Source of the DNA: Pseudarthrobacter sp. ATCC 49987
GTDB taxonomy: Bacteria > Actinomycetota > Actinomycetes > Actinomycetales > Micrococcaceae
Reading direction: 5' to 3'
Length of the DNA stretch: 64,000 nt
NCBI RefSeq assembly: GCF_009928425.1
Contig: NZ_JAABNS010000001.1
Span: 744,001 to 808,000, forward strand
Shown here: positions 40,139 to 49,312 of the stretch, piece by piece
How positions within the stretch are numbered: position 1 is the first letter of the stretch
Layout of the letters: each line of letters opens with the position of its first letter
Program-made: the position numbers and the translations under genes
Notes under the pieces: generated by a model
What the model was told of the DNA's origin: nothing
Seen by the model: only the letters and a program-made list of their open reading frames with translations
The model's database searches: none

Positions 40139-41359
40139 ATGGCAGAATTCAAGCAGTCCACCAAGCTTCATAATGTCCTTTACGACATCCGTGGACCGAT
40201 TCTTCAGGCCGCCCAGCAGATGGAGGCGGAGGGTCATCGCATCCTCAAACTGAACATCGGGAACCCGGCCCCCTTTGGGTTTGAAGCGCCGGACGCGATC
40301 CTGGTGGACATGATCCGCCACCTGCCGCATGCCCAGGGCTACAGCGATTCCCGAGGCATCTTCTCGGCCCGGACGGCCGTTTCGCAGTACTACCAGACCC
40401 GCGGGATCCAGAACATCCACGTCGATGACATCTATCTGGGCAATGGCGTCAGCGAACTCATCACGATGTCCCTGATGGCGCTGCTCGATGACGGCGACGA
40501 GGTCCTGATCCCCACCCCGGACTACCCGTTGTGGACCGCCTCCGTTGCCCTTGCCGGCGGCCGGCCCGTGCACTACCTGTGCGATGAGGACTCGGGCTGG
40601 CAGCCGGACCTGGCGGACCTCGAAGCCAAGATCACGCCGCGCACCAAGGGCATTGTGGTGATCAATCCGAACAACCCCACCGGCGCGGTGTACCCGGAAG
40701 ACACCCTCAAGAAGATCGTCGCCCTGGCCGAGAAGCACGGCATCGTCCTCTTCGCCGACGAGATTTACGAGAAGATCCTCTACGAGGACGCGGTCCACGT
40801 GAACATGGCCAGCCTGACCGGCGACGACGTCCTGTGCCTGACGTTCAGCGGCCTGTCCAAGGCCTACCGCGTGTGCGGCTACCGGGCAGGGTGGATGGCC
40901 ATTTCCGGGCCGAAGAAGGACGCCGCGGACTACCTCGAGGGCATCAACCTGCTCGCGAACATGCGCCTGTGCGCGAACGTCCCGGCGCAGCACGCGATCC
41001 AGACGGCGCTCGGCGGGTACCAGAGCATCAACGACCTGATCCTGCCGGGCGGGCGCCTGCTCGAGCAGCGGAACAAGGCCTACGACATGCTCAATGCCAT
41101 TCCCGGTGTCAGCACCCAGCAGGCCCGGGGTGCGATGTACCTCTTCCCGAAGCTCGATCCCGAGGTCTACCGCATCCGCGACGACGAGAAGTTCGTCCTG
41201 GACCTGCTGCGCGAGCAGAAGATCCTCGTTTCCCACGGCAGGGCCTTCAACTGGGTCCGCCCGGACCACTTCCGGATGGTCACGCTGCCGCTGGTCAAGG
41301 ACCTTGAAGAGGCCATCAACCGCATGGCGGACTTCCTGAGCCGGTACAAGGGGAACTAG
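40139..41359 (+). CDS. alaA: Alanine aminotransferase
   Basis: A 406-residue fold-type I aminotransferase closely matching the AlaA (YfbQ) type: pyruvate + glutamate to alanine. It starts with HNVLYDIRGPILQAAQQMEAEG (as YDIRGPILQAA), then LNIGNPAPFGFEAPD, HAQGYSDSRGIFSAR, PDYPLWTA and NPNNPTGAVY. The PLP lysine is Lys241 in GLSKAYRVCGYR. The ATG start lies six bases after CATATT, a weak version of the leaderless pattern. It stands between the osmoprotectant operon terminator and ppk2. Confidence 0.9.
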   Translation: MAEFKQSTKLHNVLYDIRGPILQAAQQMEAEGHRILKLNIGNPAPFGFEAPDAILVDMIRHLPHAQGYSDSRGIFSARTAVSQYYQTRGIQNIHVDDIYLGNGVSELITMSLMALLDDGDEVLIPTPDYPLWTASVALAGGRPVHYLCDEDSGWQPDLADLEAKITPRTKGIVVINPNNPTGAVYPEDTLKKIVALAEKHGIVLFADEIYEKILYEDAVHVNMASLTGDDVLCLTFSGLSKAYRVCGYRAGWMAISGPKKDAADYLEGINLLANMRLCANVPAQHAIQTALGGYQSINDLILPGGRLLEQRNKAYDMLNAIPGVSTQQARGAMYLFPKLDPEVYRIRDDEKFVLDLLREQKILVSHGRAFNWVRPDHFRMVTLPLVKDLEEAINRMADFLSRYKGN

Positions 41360-41436
41360 CCTGAGCTCAGCAGCGCGGCACGGGCGGTTGTCCGGCGGTC
41401 CGAACGGAGGCTGCCCGAACCGGAAAGAGGCTTGCA

Positions 41437-42291
41437 ATGGCAGACGTCGTGAGATTCAAGGAGCACCCCTCTGACACCCTGAAGGTGGGCAAGGGCTTTC
41501 ACCTGTTGGCCGCGGACCCGGACTCCACTCCGGGCTACCCGGGGGACAAGAACGACGGCGAAGTGCTGCTCGCCGATCTGGATGACAACCTCGCCCTGCT
41601 CCAGGAACAGCTGTTCGCCGAATCGCGCTTCGGCGGCACCAAGCGCATCCTGCTGATCCTCCAGGCGATGGACACGGCCGGGAAAGGCGGGATCGTGACG
41701 CACGTCATGGGCGCCATGAATCCGCATGGCGTCCAGATGAAGTCGTTCAAGGCACCCACCCCGGAAGAGAAGTCCTACGACTTCCTGTGGCGGATCGAGA
41801 AGGAAGTGCCGGCCGCCGGCATGGTGGGCGTCTTTGACCGGTCACACTACGAGGACGTCCTGATCCACCGCGTCCACCGCTGGGCGGATCCGAAAGAACT
41901 CGAACGCCGCTACAACGCGATCAACGAATTCGAGGCCCGGCAGGCGGCCGCCGGCACCAAGATCGTCAAGGTCATGCTCCACATCAGCCGGGACGAGCAG
42001 AAGCAGCGGCTCCTCGCACGGCTGGATGAGCCCGCAAAGCTCTGGAAATACAGCAGCAATGACCTGAAGGAGCGCGCGTTCTGGAGCGACTACATGGACG
42101 CCTACCAGAAGGCATTCGAGAAGACGGGCACCGACGTCGCCCCGTGGCATGTGGTCCCGGCCAACAAGAAGTGGTATGCGCGGATCGCCGTCCAGCAGCT
42201 CCTGCTCGACGCGCTGGAAGGGCTCAAACTGGAGTGGCCGGTTCCGGACCTGGACGTCGCGATGGAACGGGAACTGGTCGAGCGCTCCTGA
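41437..42291 (+). CDS. ppk2: Polyphosphate kinase 2 family protein
   Basis: A 284-residue PPK2-family nucleotide kinase that uses polyphosphate to phosphorylate nucleotides. Walker A is AMDTAGKGG (residues 77-85), Walker B and lid are FDRSHYEDVL and LLARLDEPAKLWKYSSNDLKER (as DEPAKLWKYS), followed by the family's WHVVPANKKWYARIAV. Which nucleotide class (AMP or NDP) cannot be settled by eye. Start ATG has a GAAAGAGG-type site. It converges with xseB. Confidence 0.9.
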   Translation: MADVVRFKEHPSDTLKVGKGFHLLAADPDSTPGYPGDKNDGEVLLADLDDNLALLQEQLFAESRFGGTKRILLILQAMDTAGKGGIVTHVMGAMNPHGVQMKSFKAPTPEEKSYDFLWRIEKEVPAAGMVGVFDRSHYEDVLIHRVHRWADPKELERRYNAINEFEARQAAAGTKIVKVMLHISRDEQKQRLLARLDEPAKLWKYSSNDLKERAFWSDYMDAYQKAFEKTGTDVAPWHVVPANKKWYARIAVQQLLLDALEGLKLEWPVPDLDVAMERELVERS

Positions 42292-42309
42292 CCGGCCGGC
42301 GCCGGACGG

Positions 42310-42540
42310 CTAGCCGTCCTGGGATGCCTGGTCGCGCGCCGCGGCCAGGCGTTTCCGGGCACCCTCGAGCCACAGTTCGCAGCGCTTGGCCAGCGCCTCG
42401 CCGCGTTCCCACAGCGCCAGCGACTCCTCAAGGCTCGCCCCGCCAGCTTCGAGCCTGCTGACGACGCCGACGAGCTGCTCGCGGGCGTCCTCGTAGCTCA
42501 GACCCTCGATGTCGGCGTTGGGCTTTGTTTCTGCTGCCAT
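42310..42540 (-). CDS. xseB: Exodeoxyribonuclease VII small subunit
   Basis: A 76-residue XseB: a helical hairpin with the family sequence LSYEDAREQLVGVVSRLEAGGASLEESLALWERGEALAKRC (seen as LEAGGASLEESLALWERGE). It binds XseA to form ExoVII, which degrades single-stranded DNA. The ATG start has an AAGGAGC ribosome site. It lies 82 bases downstream of xseA on the same strand, so the two form an operon. Confidence 0.93.
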   Translation of the reverse strand: MAAETKPNADIEGLSYEDAREQLVGVVSRLEAGGASLEESLALWERGEALAKRCELWLEGARKRLAAARDQASQDG

Positions 42541-42622
42541 GGCGTGTTGCTCCTTGGTGTTTCCGGGTGTTCGGGTGGGATAGGCGGGCCGTGGGGGCCC
42601 GGCCGGGACTTGTTCTGCAGGC

Positions 42623-43909
42623 TCAGTCGTCCGCCGGTTCCTGGCCTCCGGTCGACTCCGCGGTGAACCGGCCTCCGGCCACACGGACGGCCAGCTGGGT
42701 GCCGGGCGGGGCCTGGTCGGGGTGGCGCACCACGTCCCGGCGGGTGCCTGGAGCCGAGCCGCCATCGGCCAGCTGCACCACGGCATACCCCCGGTCCAGG
42801 GTCTTTTGCGGCGAGAGTGCACGGACCTGGGCCTTGAGGTGGACCAATTGGTCGGCGGCCCGGACGACGGCGGTGGTGACAGCAGCCTGCGAGCGGCCCT
42901 TGAGCCGTTCGACGTCGTCGTGCCGGATGCTGACCATGACCTCGGGGGAGGCGAGCACGGGACGGGAGCGCAGCGAGGCCAGGCGGTCCGTTTCACGCTC
43001 CACGAGCCGTGTGACGTCCCGCCGGAGCTGGTCACGTGCCTGACGCACGCGCGCGAGCTCCTCGACAACGTCCGGGACGATCCGTTTGGCGGCGTCAGTC
43101 GGCGTGGAGGCGCGCAGATCCGCGACATCGTCAAGGATGGGCCGGTCCGCCTCGTGGCCGATCGCGCTCACCACCGGAGTGGAAGCGGCCGACACCGCCC
43201 GGATGAGTTCCTCATTGCTGAACGGCAGCAGATCCTCGAGGGCACCGCCGCCGCGGGCGATGACGATCACATCCACCTCCGGGTGCGCGTCCAGCTCGCG
43301 CAGCGCGGCAATGACCTGCGCGACGGCGGTGTTGCCCTGGACGGCCACCTCCCGGATTTCGAATTCGACGGCGGGCCAGCGCAGGGCCGCGTTGCGCAGC
43401 ACATCCTTCTTGGCGTCCGAGTCGCGGCCGGTGATCAGGCCGATCCGGTGGGGGAGCAGGGGCAGCCGCTTCTTCCGGGCGTCGGAAAACAGCCCCTCCG
43501 CGGCCAGGGCATGGCGCAGCCGCTCGATCCGGGCGAGCAGGTCTCCCAGGCCCACCGGCCGAATGTCCTTCACGGACATGTTCAGCCGGCCCGTCTTGAG
43601 CCAGAATTCGGCCTTGAGCAGGGCCACAACCCGGGAGCCGCGTTCCAGCGGGATGTCCTGCCGGTCCAGCACATTGGTCCAGACGGAGGCGGGAAGGGAG
43701 ATCTCGGCGTCGACGTCACGCAGCGTCAGGTAGGCGTTGGTCCCGCGCCGGTTCAGCTCGATGACCTGGCCTTCGACCCAGGCGGACGGTGCACGGTCGA
43801 TGTGCATCTTGAGTTTCTGGGACAGCAGCTGCAGCGGCCAGGGGTTGTCCGGACTGGTGTCCGCCGCCGTGGCCGGAACCGTCGTGGCTGCCACAACGTC
43901 CTCAGACAT
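42623..43909 (-). CDS. xseA: Exodeoxyribonuclease VII large subunit
   Basis: A 428-residue XseA. The N-terminal OB domain (about 45-135, WVEGQVIELNRRGTNAYLTLRD region as GQVIELNRRGTNAYLTLRD) binds single-stranded DNA. The catalytic core has LLPHRIGLITGRDSDAKKDV, VDVIVIARGGGALEDLLPFSNE (as ARGGGALEDLLPFSNEEL) and VVSAIGHEADRPILDDVADLRASTPTDAA (as SAIGHEADRPILDDVAD), the diagnostic ExoVII motifs. A coiled-coil region and C-terminal part follow. Start ATG as given; no leaderless hexamer is evident. It is divergent from the membrane protein gene at 44123. Confidence 0.93.
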   Translation of the reverse strand: MSEDVVAATTVPATAADTSPDNPWPLQLLSQKLKMHIDRAPSAWVEGQVIELNRRGTNAYLTLRDVDAEISLPASVWTNVLDRQDIPLERGSRVVALLKAEFWLKTGRLNMSVKDIRPVGLGDLLARIERLRHALAAEGLFSDARKKRLPLLPHRIGLITGRDSDAKKDVLRNAALRWPAVEFEIREVAVQGNTAVAQVIAALRELDAHPEVDVIVIARGGGALEDLLPFSNEELIRAVSAASTPVVSAIGHEADRPILDDVADLRASTPTDAAKRIVPDVVEELARVRQARDQLRRDVTRLVERETDRLASLRSRPVLASPEVMVSIRHDDVERLKGRSQAAVTTAVVRAADQLVHLKAQVRALSPQKTLDRGYAVVQLADGGSAPGTRRDVVRHPDQAPPGTQLAVRVAGGRFTAESTGGQEPADD

Positions 43910-44122
43910 GCCGGTACCCCGGAGCGGAGATGGCCTGGTGCATATGGTTGGTGTCCTTTGCCGGGGCGGTGCTGCCGGCAGGTGCCCACCCCTTGCGATT
44001 GCGCGTCAGGAGGGGCGACCGGCAGACAACTCGAACTTGTCGGTTTCAACTCTATCCATAGCTCTATCACCGGGGGCCGACTTTATTGTCCGGCTTCATC
44101 GATCGGCGGAGGCCCCCGTAGG

Positions 44123-45034
44123 ATGGCACTACCCATCAACCTGCTAGGAATCCTTGTGCGCACTTTTGTCTCGGCCGTAGCGGTCCTCATCGGCCTCGTC
44201 CTGGCGGCAGCCGCTGTTCCGGCCATGTGGGTGGACCGGAACATCGTCCAGGAGGACGGTTTCGTGGCGTTCACCGCGCCGCTGGGCAAGGACCCGGTGT
44301 TCCAGCAGCGCCTGGCTGCGGCCGCCGTGGGAAGTCTCGGCGCGGAGCGGATCCCGGAAGCGCTCAGCGGACTGGTCACGCCGATCCTGGAGAGCGCGGC
44401 CCGGTCCCTGACGAGCATGCCCGGCTACCCCGATGCCTGGACCGAAACCCTGCGCAAAAGCCACCGGCTGAATTTCGCGGACCCCAAGACCCTGCCTGCC
44501 GGGGCCCAGGGTGTTTCCTCGGTGACCCTGGACCTGGCACCCCTCGTCGCCCTGGTGACGAAGCAGGTGGCGGAAGCCACTACCCTCCCGCTTCAAGCCC
44601 CGGACCAGCTGCTGATCACCATCGGACAGCCCGAGCACCGGCAGATCCTCGACCGGGTGTCCGCCTTCGCACCGATTGGCTACGCGCTGGCCATCGGCGC
44701 GCTCATCGCCTTCGCTTTGGCGTTCGTGGCCGCCCGGCGGCGCGGGACCGTCGTTGCCGGCATCGGACTCGGAACCCTCGTGCTCGCCGGCGTCTGGAAG
44801 CTTGCTGCCGACGCCGTCGGGGGTACGGTGACGCGGACGAGCAGCGGCAATGAAGTCGCGGAGATCTTCAAGAGCGAATTCGTGGCTGCCGCAAGCTCAA
44901 GTTTCGGGCAGTGGATCCTGGTGGCCGCCGTGGCCGGCGGCGTCCTGCTGGTGGTCGGACTTGTACTGCGCGCGGCCGGCGGCCGCGGCGCGCCTCAACC
45001 CCTGCCACAACAGCTGCCCAGTCAACACCGGTAG
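44123..45034 (+). CDS. Membrane protein, unknown function
   Basis: A 303-residue membrane protein: an N-terminal transmembrane helix (about 13-34, TFVSAVAVLIGLVLAAAAVP), a ~150-residue extracytoplasmic domain, then three transmembrane helices (APIGYALAIGALIAFALAFV, VVAGIGLGTLVLAGVW, WILVAAVAGGVLLVVGLVL) and a short Pro/Gln tail. I do not recognise a named domain. Start uncertain: ATG 44123 (GGAGG upstream) or GTG 44156 (AGGA six bases upstream). The stop overlaps the -10 box of ispH. Confidence 0.65.
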   Translation: MALPINLLGILVRTFVSAVAVLIGLVLAAAAVPAMWVDRNIVQEDGFVAFTAPLGKDPVFQQRLAAAAVGSLGAERIPEALSGLVTPILESAARSLTSMPGYPDAWTETLRKSHRLNFADPKTLPAGAQGVSSVTLDLAPLVALVTKQVAEATTLPLQAPDQLLITIGQPEHRQILDRVSAFAPIGYALAIGALIAFALAFVAARRRGTVVAGIGLGTLVLAGVWKLAADAVGGTVTRTSSGNEVAEIFKSEFVAAASSSFGQWILVAAVAGGVLLVVGLVLRAAGGRGAPQPLPQQLPSQHR

Positions 45035-45037
45035 CAT
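45032..45037 (+). promoter_or_regulatory. -10 hexamer for leaderless ispH
   Basis: TAGCAT, whose TAG is also the stop of the previous gene, is followed by TGGGGC and the ATG at 45044: a six-base gap. Confidence 0.55.
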
Positions 45038-45043
45038 TGGGGC

Positions 45044-46135
45044 ATGACCTCCACCGCTGTTTCCATTCCGATGCCAACCGTTCCGCGCCGGCGGCGCACG
45101 CCGGAAGAAGTGCTGGCGGCAGCCCCCGTGGCCGGCCCGAAACGGGTCCTGCTCGCGGCCCCGCGCGGCTACTGCGCCGGCGTCGACCGTGCGGTCATTG
45201 CGGTGGAAAAAGCCCTCGAGCACTACGGTCCGCCGGTCTACGTCCGCAAGCAGATTGTCCACAACGTGCATGTCGTCAGCTCCCTGGAGGAAAAGGGCGC
45301 CATCTTCGTTGACGAGACCGACGAGGTCCCCGAGGGTTCCCTGGTGATCTTCTCCGCCCACGGTGTCTCACCCGCCGTGGTCCAGTCCGCCGAGGACCGG
45401 GGGCTGCGGACCATCGACGCGACCTGCCCGCTCGTGACCAAGGTGCACAAAGAGGCCGTCCGCTTCGCGAAGGACGACTTCGACATCCTGCTCATCGGCC
45501 ATGACGGCCATGAGGAAGTCGAAGGAACCGCTGGCGAGGCCCCCGAGCACATCCAGATCATTAACGGCCCGCACGAGGTCGACAAGGTTACGGTCCGGGA
45601 TCCCGAAAAGGTCATCTGGTTGTCCCAGACCACGCTCAGCGTTGACGAAACCATGGAAACGGTCCGGCTGCTGAAGGAACGGTTCCCCACCCTCCAGGAT
45701 CCGCCCAGCGACGACATCTGCTACGCGACCACCAACCGCCAGGTGGCCATCAAGAAGATCTCACCGCAGGCCGACCTGGTGATTGTGGTCGGATCGGCCA
45801 ACTCATCAAACTCGGTCCGGCTCGTGGAAGTGGCCCTGGAGTACGGCGCGAAAGCCTCCTACCGCGTGGACTTCGCCAATGAGGTCGACGAATCCTGGTT
45901 CGAAGGCGTGGCCACGGTTGGTGTGACCTCGGGTGCGTCGGTCCCGGAAGTCCTGGTCAAGGACGTCCTGCGGCTGCTGGCCGACTACGGCTACGGCTCT
46001 GTCGAGGAAGTGGTCACCGCCGAGGAGGATCTGCTCTTCTCGCTGCCGAAGGAACTGCGCGCCACACTGAAGCGGGCCGGCGATGTGACCCGCGCCCTTG
46101 GGGGCCGCGGGACACGCGCCGCCCAGACCTCGTAG
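45044..46135 (+). CDS. ispH: 4-hydroxy-3-methylbut-2-enyl diphosphate reductase
   Basis: A 363-residue IspH (LytB), the last enzyme of the MEP isoprenoid pathway, reducing HMBPP to IPP and DMAPP with a [4Fe-4S] cluster. The three cluster cysteines are visible: Cys44 ([11 protein letters not shown]), Cys128 (DATCPLVTK) and Cys226 ([10 protein letters not shown]). Other landmarks are [11 protein letters not shown] and [17 protein letters not shown] ~35-residue N-terminal extension with a PRRRRT patch precedes the core. The start is set by the leaderless spacing. Confidence 0.95.
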   Translation: MTSTAVSIPMPTVPRRRRTPEEVLAAAPVAGPKRVLLAAPRGYCAGVDRAVIAVEKALEHYGPPVYVRKQIVHNVHVVSSLEEKGAIFVDETDEVPEGSLVIFSAHGVSPAVVQSAEDRGLRTIDATCPLVTKVHKEAVRFAKDDFDILLIGHDGHEEVEGTAGEAPEHIQIINGPHEVDKVTVRDPEKVIWLSQTTLSVDETMETVRLLKERFPTLQDPPSDDICYATTNRQVAIKKISPQADLVIVVGSANSSNSVRLVEVALEYGAKASYRVDFANEVDESWFEGVATVGVTSGASVPEVLVKDVLRLLADYGYGSVEEVVTAEEDLLFSLPKELRATLKRAGDVTRALGGRGTRAAQTS

Positions 46136-46156
46136 GCGCACTCCGCAGCGCGGTTC

Positions 46157-47449
46157 CTAGGCCGCCGACTCCTGGTCCTCTTCGCCCGGGCCGGTGCCGG
46201 CCCCGCCCGTCGCCAGCCCGTGCCCAGCCTCCGGCCCGTTCCCGGGCTGGAGTTCCGGGGCCGCCACGGAACGCGGCGTCACTTCCACGGCCGCAGGTGT
46301 GGCCAGTCCTGTCGCGTCCAGGGCATTGAGCTTCCGCGCGGTCGGCAGCACCCGCGCCTCCAGGGTGCCTACCATGGAGTTGTAGCGGTCCACGGACGTC
46401 TTGAGCGAGGCGCCGAGCTTGGTGACGTTCTCACCGAGCGTTCCCATCCGCTCATAGAGCTGGTGGGCGAGTTCGAAGAGCTCCCTTGCGCTGTCCGTCA
46501 GGACGTCCTGGCGCCAGGTGAAGGCGACGGACTTCAGGACCGCCAGCAGGGTGGAGGGCGAGGCCAGCACCACGTTCCTGGACAGGGCGTAGTCCAGCAG
46601 CGCCGGGTCCGCCGAGAGCGCGGCCGCCAGGATCGACTCGGCCGGCAGGAAGCAGACCACAAGCTCCGGGGAGTTGCCCGGAATGTCCCAGTACTTCTTG
46701 CCGCTCAGCGCGTCCACATGCGCCTTCAGGGCCTTGGCATGGGCCAGCAGGTGGGCCTGCTGCCCGCCCAGGACCTGCGCGTGCTGCTGCCCCGGGGCCG
46801 ACGCCCCCAGCTCCTGCGCCGCCAGATATGACGCCAGCGGCACCTTGGCGTCGACCACCAGCTGCTTCTGGCCGGGCAGCTGCACGACGAGGTCGGGCCG
46901 GACACTGGCCTCCGCTGCGGCGCCGTGTTGCCCGCTGTGCACCTGCTCGTGGAAATCGACATGGCGCAGCATGCCGGCGGCCTCGACGACGCGGCGCAGC
47001 TGGACCTCACCCCACTGGCCGCGGGCGCTGTTGGAGCGCAGCGCGGACTCCAAGGCATGCGTCGAGCGCAGCAGTTGCTCGTCGGACAGCCGGGCCTCCT
47101 GCAGCTGCTGGGCCAGCTGGCCGTACTGTTCCAGCCGGTCGCGCTCCAGCAGCGCCACCTGCTGCTGCACCGCCGTGAGCTTCTCGGCAACCGGCGCCAG
47201 GGCCCGCAGCACGCTGCCGTCCTGGTTCCGGGATTCGCCGAGTTCCCGGTTCTGGGCGGCCAGCAGCCGCCGCTCGGCGTCGGCCGCGGCGAACTGCGCG
47301 CTGACCTCCGACAGGCGGCCCGAGACGGCGTCGAAGTCCTGTTCCACCGCGTGGGTGCGGCGCCGGACCAGCAGGTAGACCACGGCGGCGCCGGCAACCG
47401 CGCCGACGAGAAGCATAAGAAGGGAAAGTATCAGTGCAAAAGCGTCCAT
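46157..47449 (-). CDS. rmuC: DNA recombination protein RmuC
   Basis: A 430-residue RmuC-family protein. It has an N-terminal membrane helix (MDAFALILSLLMLLVGAVAG start, residues 1-30, here FALILSLLMLLVGAV), a long coiled-coil rich in Gln/Glu/Leu (about 35-140) and the RmuC nuclease-like core with GQWGEVQLRRVVEAAGM, VDAKVPLASYL, YWDIPGNSPELVVCFLPAES (as SPELVVCFLPAES) and RNVVLASPSTLLAVLK. RmuC limits genome rearrangements by an unknown mechanism. The start is the ATG of MDAF; CAGAGT six bases upstream is a weaker leaderless box. Divergent from ychF. Confidence 0.88.
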   Translation of the reverse strand: MDAFALILSLLMLLVGAVAGAAVVYLLVRRRTHAVEQDFDAVSGRLSEVSAQFAAADAERRLLAAQNRELGESRNQDGSVLRALAPVAEKLTAVQQQVALLERDRLEQYGQLAQQLQEARLSDEQLLRSTHALESALRSNSARGQWGEVQLRRVVEAAGMLRHVDFHEQVHSGQHGAAAEASVRPDLVVQLPGQKQLVVDAKVPLASYLAAQELGASAPGQQHAQVLGGQQAHLLAHAKALKAHVDALSGKKYWDIPGNSPELVVCFLPAESILAAALSADPALLDYALSRNVVLASPSTLLAVLKSVAFTWRQDVLTDSARELFELAHQLYERMGTLGENVTKLGASLKTSVDRYNSMVGTLEARVLPTARKLNALDATGLATPAAVEVTPRSVAAPELQPGNGPEAGHGLATGGAGTGPGEEDQESAA

Positions 47450-47541
47450 GCCTTCACTCTGGCATGCCCCTCCGACACTTTCCGGCCGACGCCCTGCCGG
47501 CGGCGCTCCCGGCCGGGCACGGGGATCCGGTCTGCAGCAGG

Positions 47542-47547
47542 TAGAAT
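47542..47547 (+). promoter_or_regulatory. -10 hexamer for ychF
   Basis: TAGAAT is followed by eight bases and then the GTG at 47556; no ribosome-binding site. A leaderless or near-leaderless start. Confidence 0.55.
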
Positions 47548-47555
47548 TAGTACTC

Positions 47556-48641
47556 GTGGCTCTTACTATTGGCATCGTCGGACTGCCCAACGTCGGCAAA
47601 TCAACTCTTTTCAACGCACTGACCCGCAACCAGGTGCTCGCAGCGAACTACCCGTTCGCGACGATCGAGCCGAACGTCGGTGTGGTCAACCTGCCGGACC
47701 CGCGGCTTGCCAAGCTGGCCGCCGTCTTCGGGTCCCAGCGCCTGTTGCCTGCTCCCGTGTCCTTCGTCGACATCGCCGGGATCGTCAAGGGTGCGTCGGA
47801 AGGCGAAGGCCTGGGGAACAAGTTCCTCGCCAACATCCGCGAGGCCGAGGCCATCGCCCAGGTTGTCCGCGTGTTCGATGACCCCGACGTCATCCACGTC
47901 GACGGCAAGGTGGATCCCCGCTCCGACATGGAGACCATCAACACCGAACTGATCCTGGCCGACCTTCAGACCATCGAAAATGCCATTCCGCGGATCGAAA
48001 AAGAAGTCAAGATCAAGAAGCGGGACGCCGCCGAGCTCGCTGCCGTCAAGGCGGCCCAGGCCGTCCTCGAACGCGGCGACACCATCTTCGCCTCGGTCAA
48101 GAGCGACAAACTTGAGATGGAGCACCTCAAGGAGCTCAGCCTCCTGACCGCCAAGCCGTTCATCTACGTCTTCAACGCAGACGAAGGCATTCTGGGCAGC
48201 CCCGAGAAGCAGGAAGAACTGCGGGCCATGGTTGCCCCGGCGGACGCCATCTTCCTCGACGCCAAGCTCGAATCGGACCTCGTGGAGCTGGACGAGGAAG
48301 AAGCCCGCGAGATGCTGGAAATGAACGGCCAGGATGAGTCCGGACTCGACCAGCTGGCCCGCGTCGGCTTCCACACCCTGGGGCTGCAGACCTACCTGAC
48401 GGCAGGACCCAAGGAAACGAGGGCCTGGACCATCCACCAGGGCGACACGGCCCCGCAGGCGGCCGGTGTGATCCACTCCGATTTCCAGCGCGGTTTCATC
48501 AAGGCCGAGGTGGTCTCTTTCGACGATCTCATCGAAGCCGGTTCCATGGCCGAGGCGAAGTCCCGCGGCAAGGTCCGGATCGAAGGCAAGGAATACGTCA
48601 TGGTCGACGGCGACGTCGTTGAATTTAGATTCAATGTGTAG
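47556..48641 (+). CDS. ychF: Redox-regulated ATPase YchF (Obg family), with replaced 3' end
   Basis: A 361-residue YchF/OLA1 P-loop protein that binds ATP rather than GTP. P-loop GLPNVGKST is at residues 9-17, the altered G4 motif is FNADEG (NxxE, the basis of ATP preference), [19 protein letters not shown] is the switch II region, and a TGS domain at the C-terminus ends in [16 protein letters not shown]. The protein is complete. The last codons, however, are AT-rich (TTT, AGA, AAT) unlike the rest of the gene. A host-like copy of the final eight codons lies at 51480-51506, before a terminator. The current 3' end was probably supplied by an integrated element. The GTG start is set by the TGS/ATPase boundary and the -10 box. 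Confidence 0.95.
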   Translation: MALTIGIVGLPNVGKSTLFNALTRNQVLAANYPFATIEPNVGVVNLPDPRLAKLAAVFGSQRLLPAPVSFVDIAGIVKGASEGEGLGNKFLANIREAEAIAQVVRVFDDPDVIHVDGKVDPRSDMETINTELILADLQTIENAIPRIEKEVKIKKRDAAELAAVKAAQAVLERGDTIFASVKSDKLEMEHLKELSLLTAKPFIYVFNADEGILGSPEKQEELRAMVAPADAIFLDAKLESDLVELDEEEAREMLEMNGQDESGLDQLARVGFHTLGLQTYLTAGPKETRAWTIHQGDTAPQAAGVIHSDFQRGFIKAEVVSFDDLIEAGSMAEAKSRGKVRIEGKEYVMVDGDVVEFRFNV

Positions 48642-48720
48642 TCGAGTTCCGGCCTAGCGCGCAGTCCAGGCCGAGTGTCACCCCGAGCCATTCGTCAATG
48701 GCTCGAGGGCGAACCGCAGG

Positions 48721-48891
48721 AGTCTTCGCGTATGCAAAGCCGGACCAGATTATTGGACTGTGAATCTCTCAACTGGTGACGTCCTAGTCTTCGGTGGTGA
48801 GAACTGCAGATTCCGGCACGGTCTGCAACGGGCTTCAATTGGCCTGCAAGTCCGGCCCCGTGGCAATCGGTCAGAACCAATAGCTACTTAG
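48721..48891 (+). pseudogene. Short AlkB-like (2-oxoglutarate/Fe(II) oxygenase) C-terminal fragment
   Basis: The frame running from about 48730 to the TAG at 48889 encodes DYWTVNLSTGDVLVFGG followed by ENCRFRHGLQ. AlkB-family DNA-repair dioxygenases have a matching block near their C-terminus: a hydrophobic strand, SGDxLVFGG, then a (Y/F)HGV containing the third iron-binding His. Here the His is in RHGL. There is no start codon in a sensible place and the rest of the enzyme is missing. Only ~25 residues support the call, so it is tentative. Confidence 0.35.
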
Positions 48892-49312
48892 CTGAGTTCA
48901 CAGCGTGGACCCCAGGCCACTAGTTGGCAAAGAACGCTGCCACGGCTAAGACAGCGACGAGCACGGCGCCGGCAATCCGGCCGGGCGGCCAGACGGCCAT
49001 GGAAAAGCTGTTCAACGAGCACTTGGCGCACTCGGCAAAGAATATGTGCTGCACTCCGGCACAGGACCGCCGTCCTGCCGGCAGAGATCGGGCAGGGACG
49101 AAGGGGCTGTCCTGCCATGGCCTTCGGCCGGCATACGCAGCCTCACTCGGGGCCATTGTCGGGGAGAGGGCGAATGGGCGAAGGCCAAGGCGGTTGCGAC
49201 CGCCGCGGTGCTGTCCGTCCAGCGAGTCCCCGTCCATTAGGGGAGCAGAAATTGTTCTGTCATGCCGTCGTGGGTGCGGCCAACGCGGATCCTGCCGCGC
49301 CCTCGTTGGTCG
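48892..49312. other. No recognisable gene
   Basis: About 420 bp with open frames on both strands but no domain, ribosome site or consistent codon bias. A minus-strand frame ends in a short hydrophobic stretch (IAGAVLVAVLAVAAFF at about 48923-48970), which could be the tail of a decayed membrane protein. I see nothing else. Confidence 0.4.
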
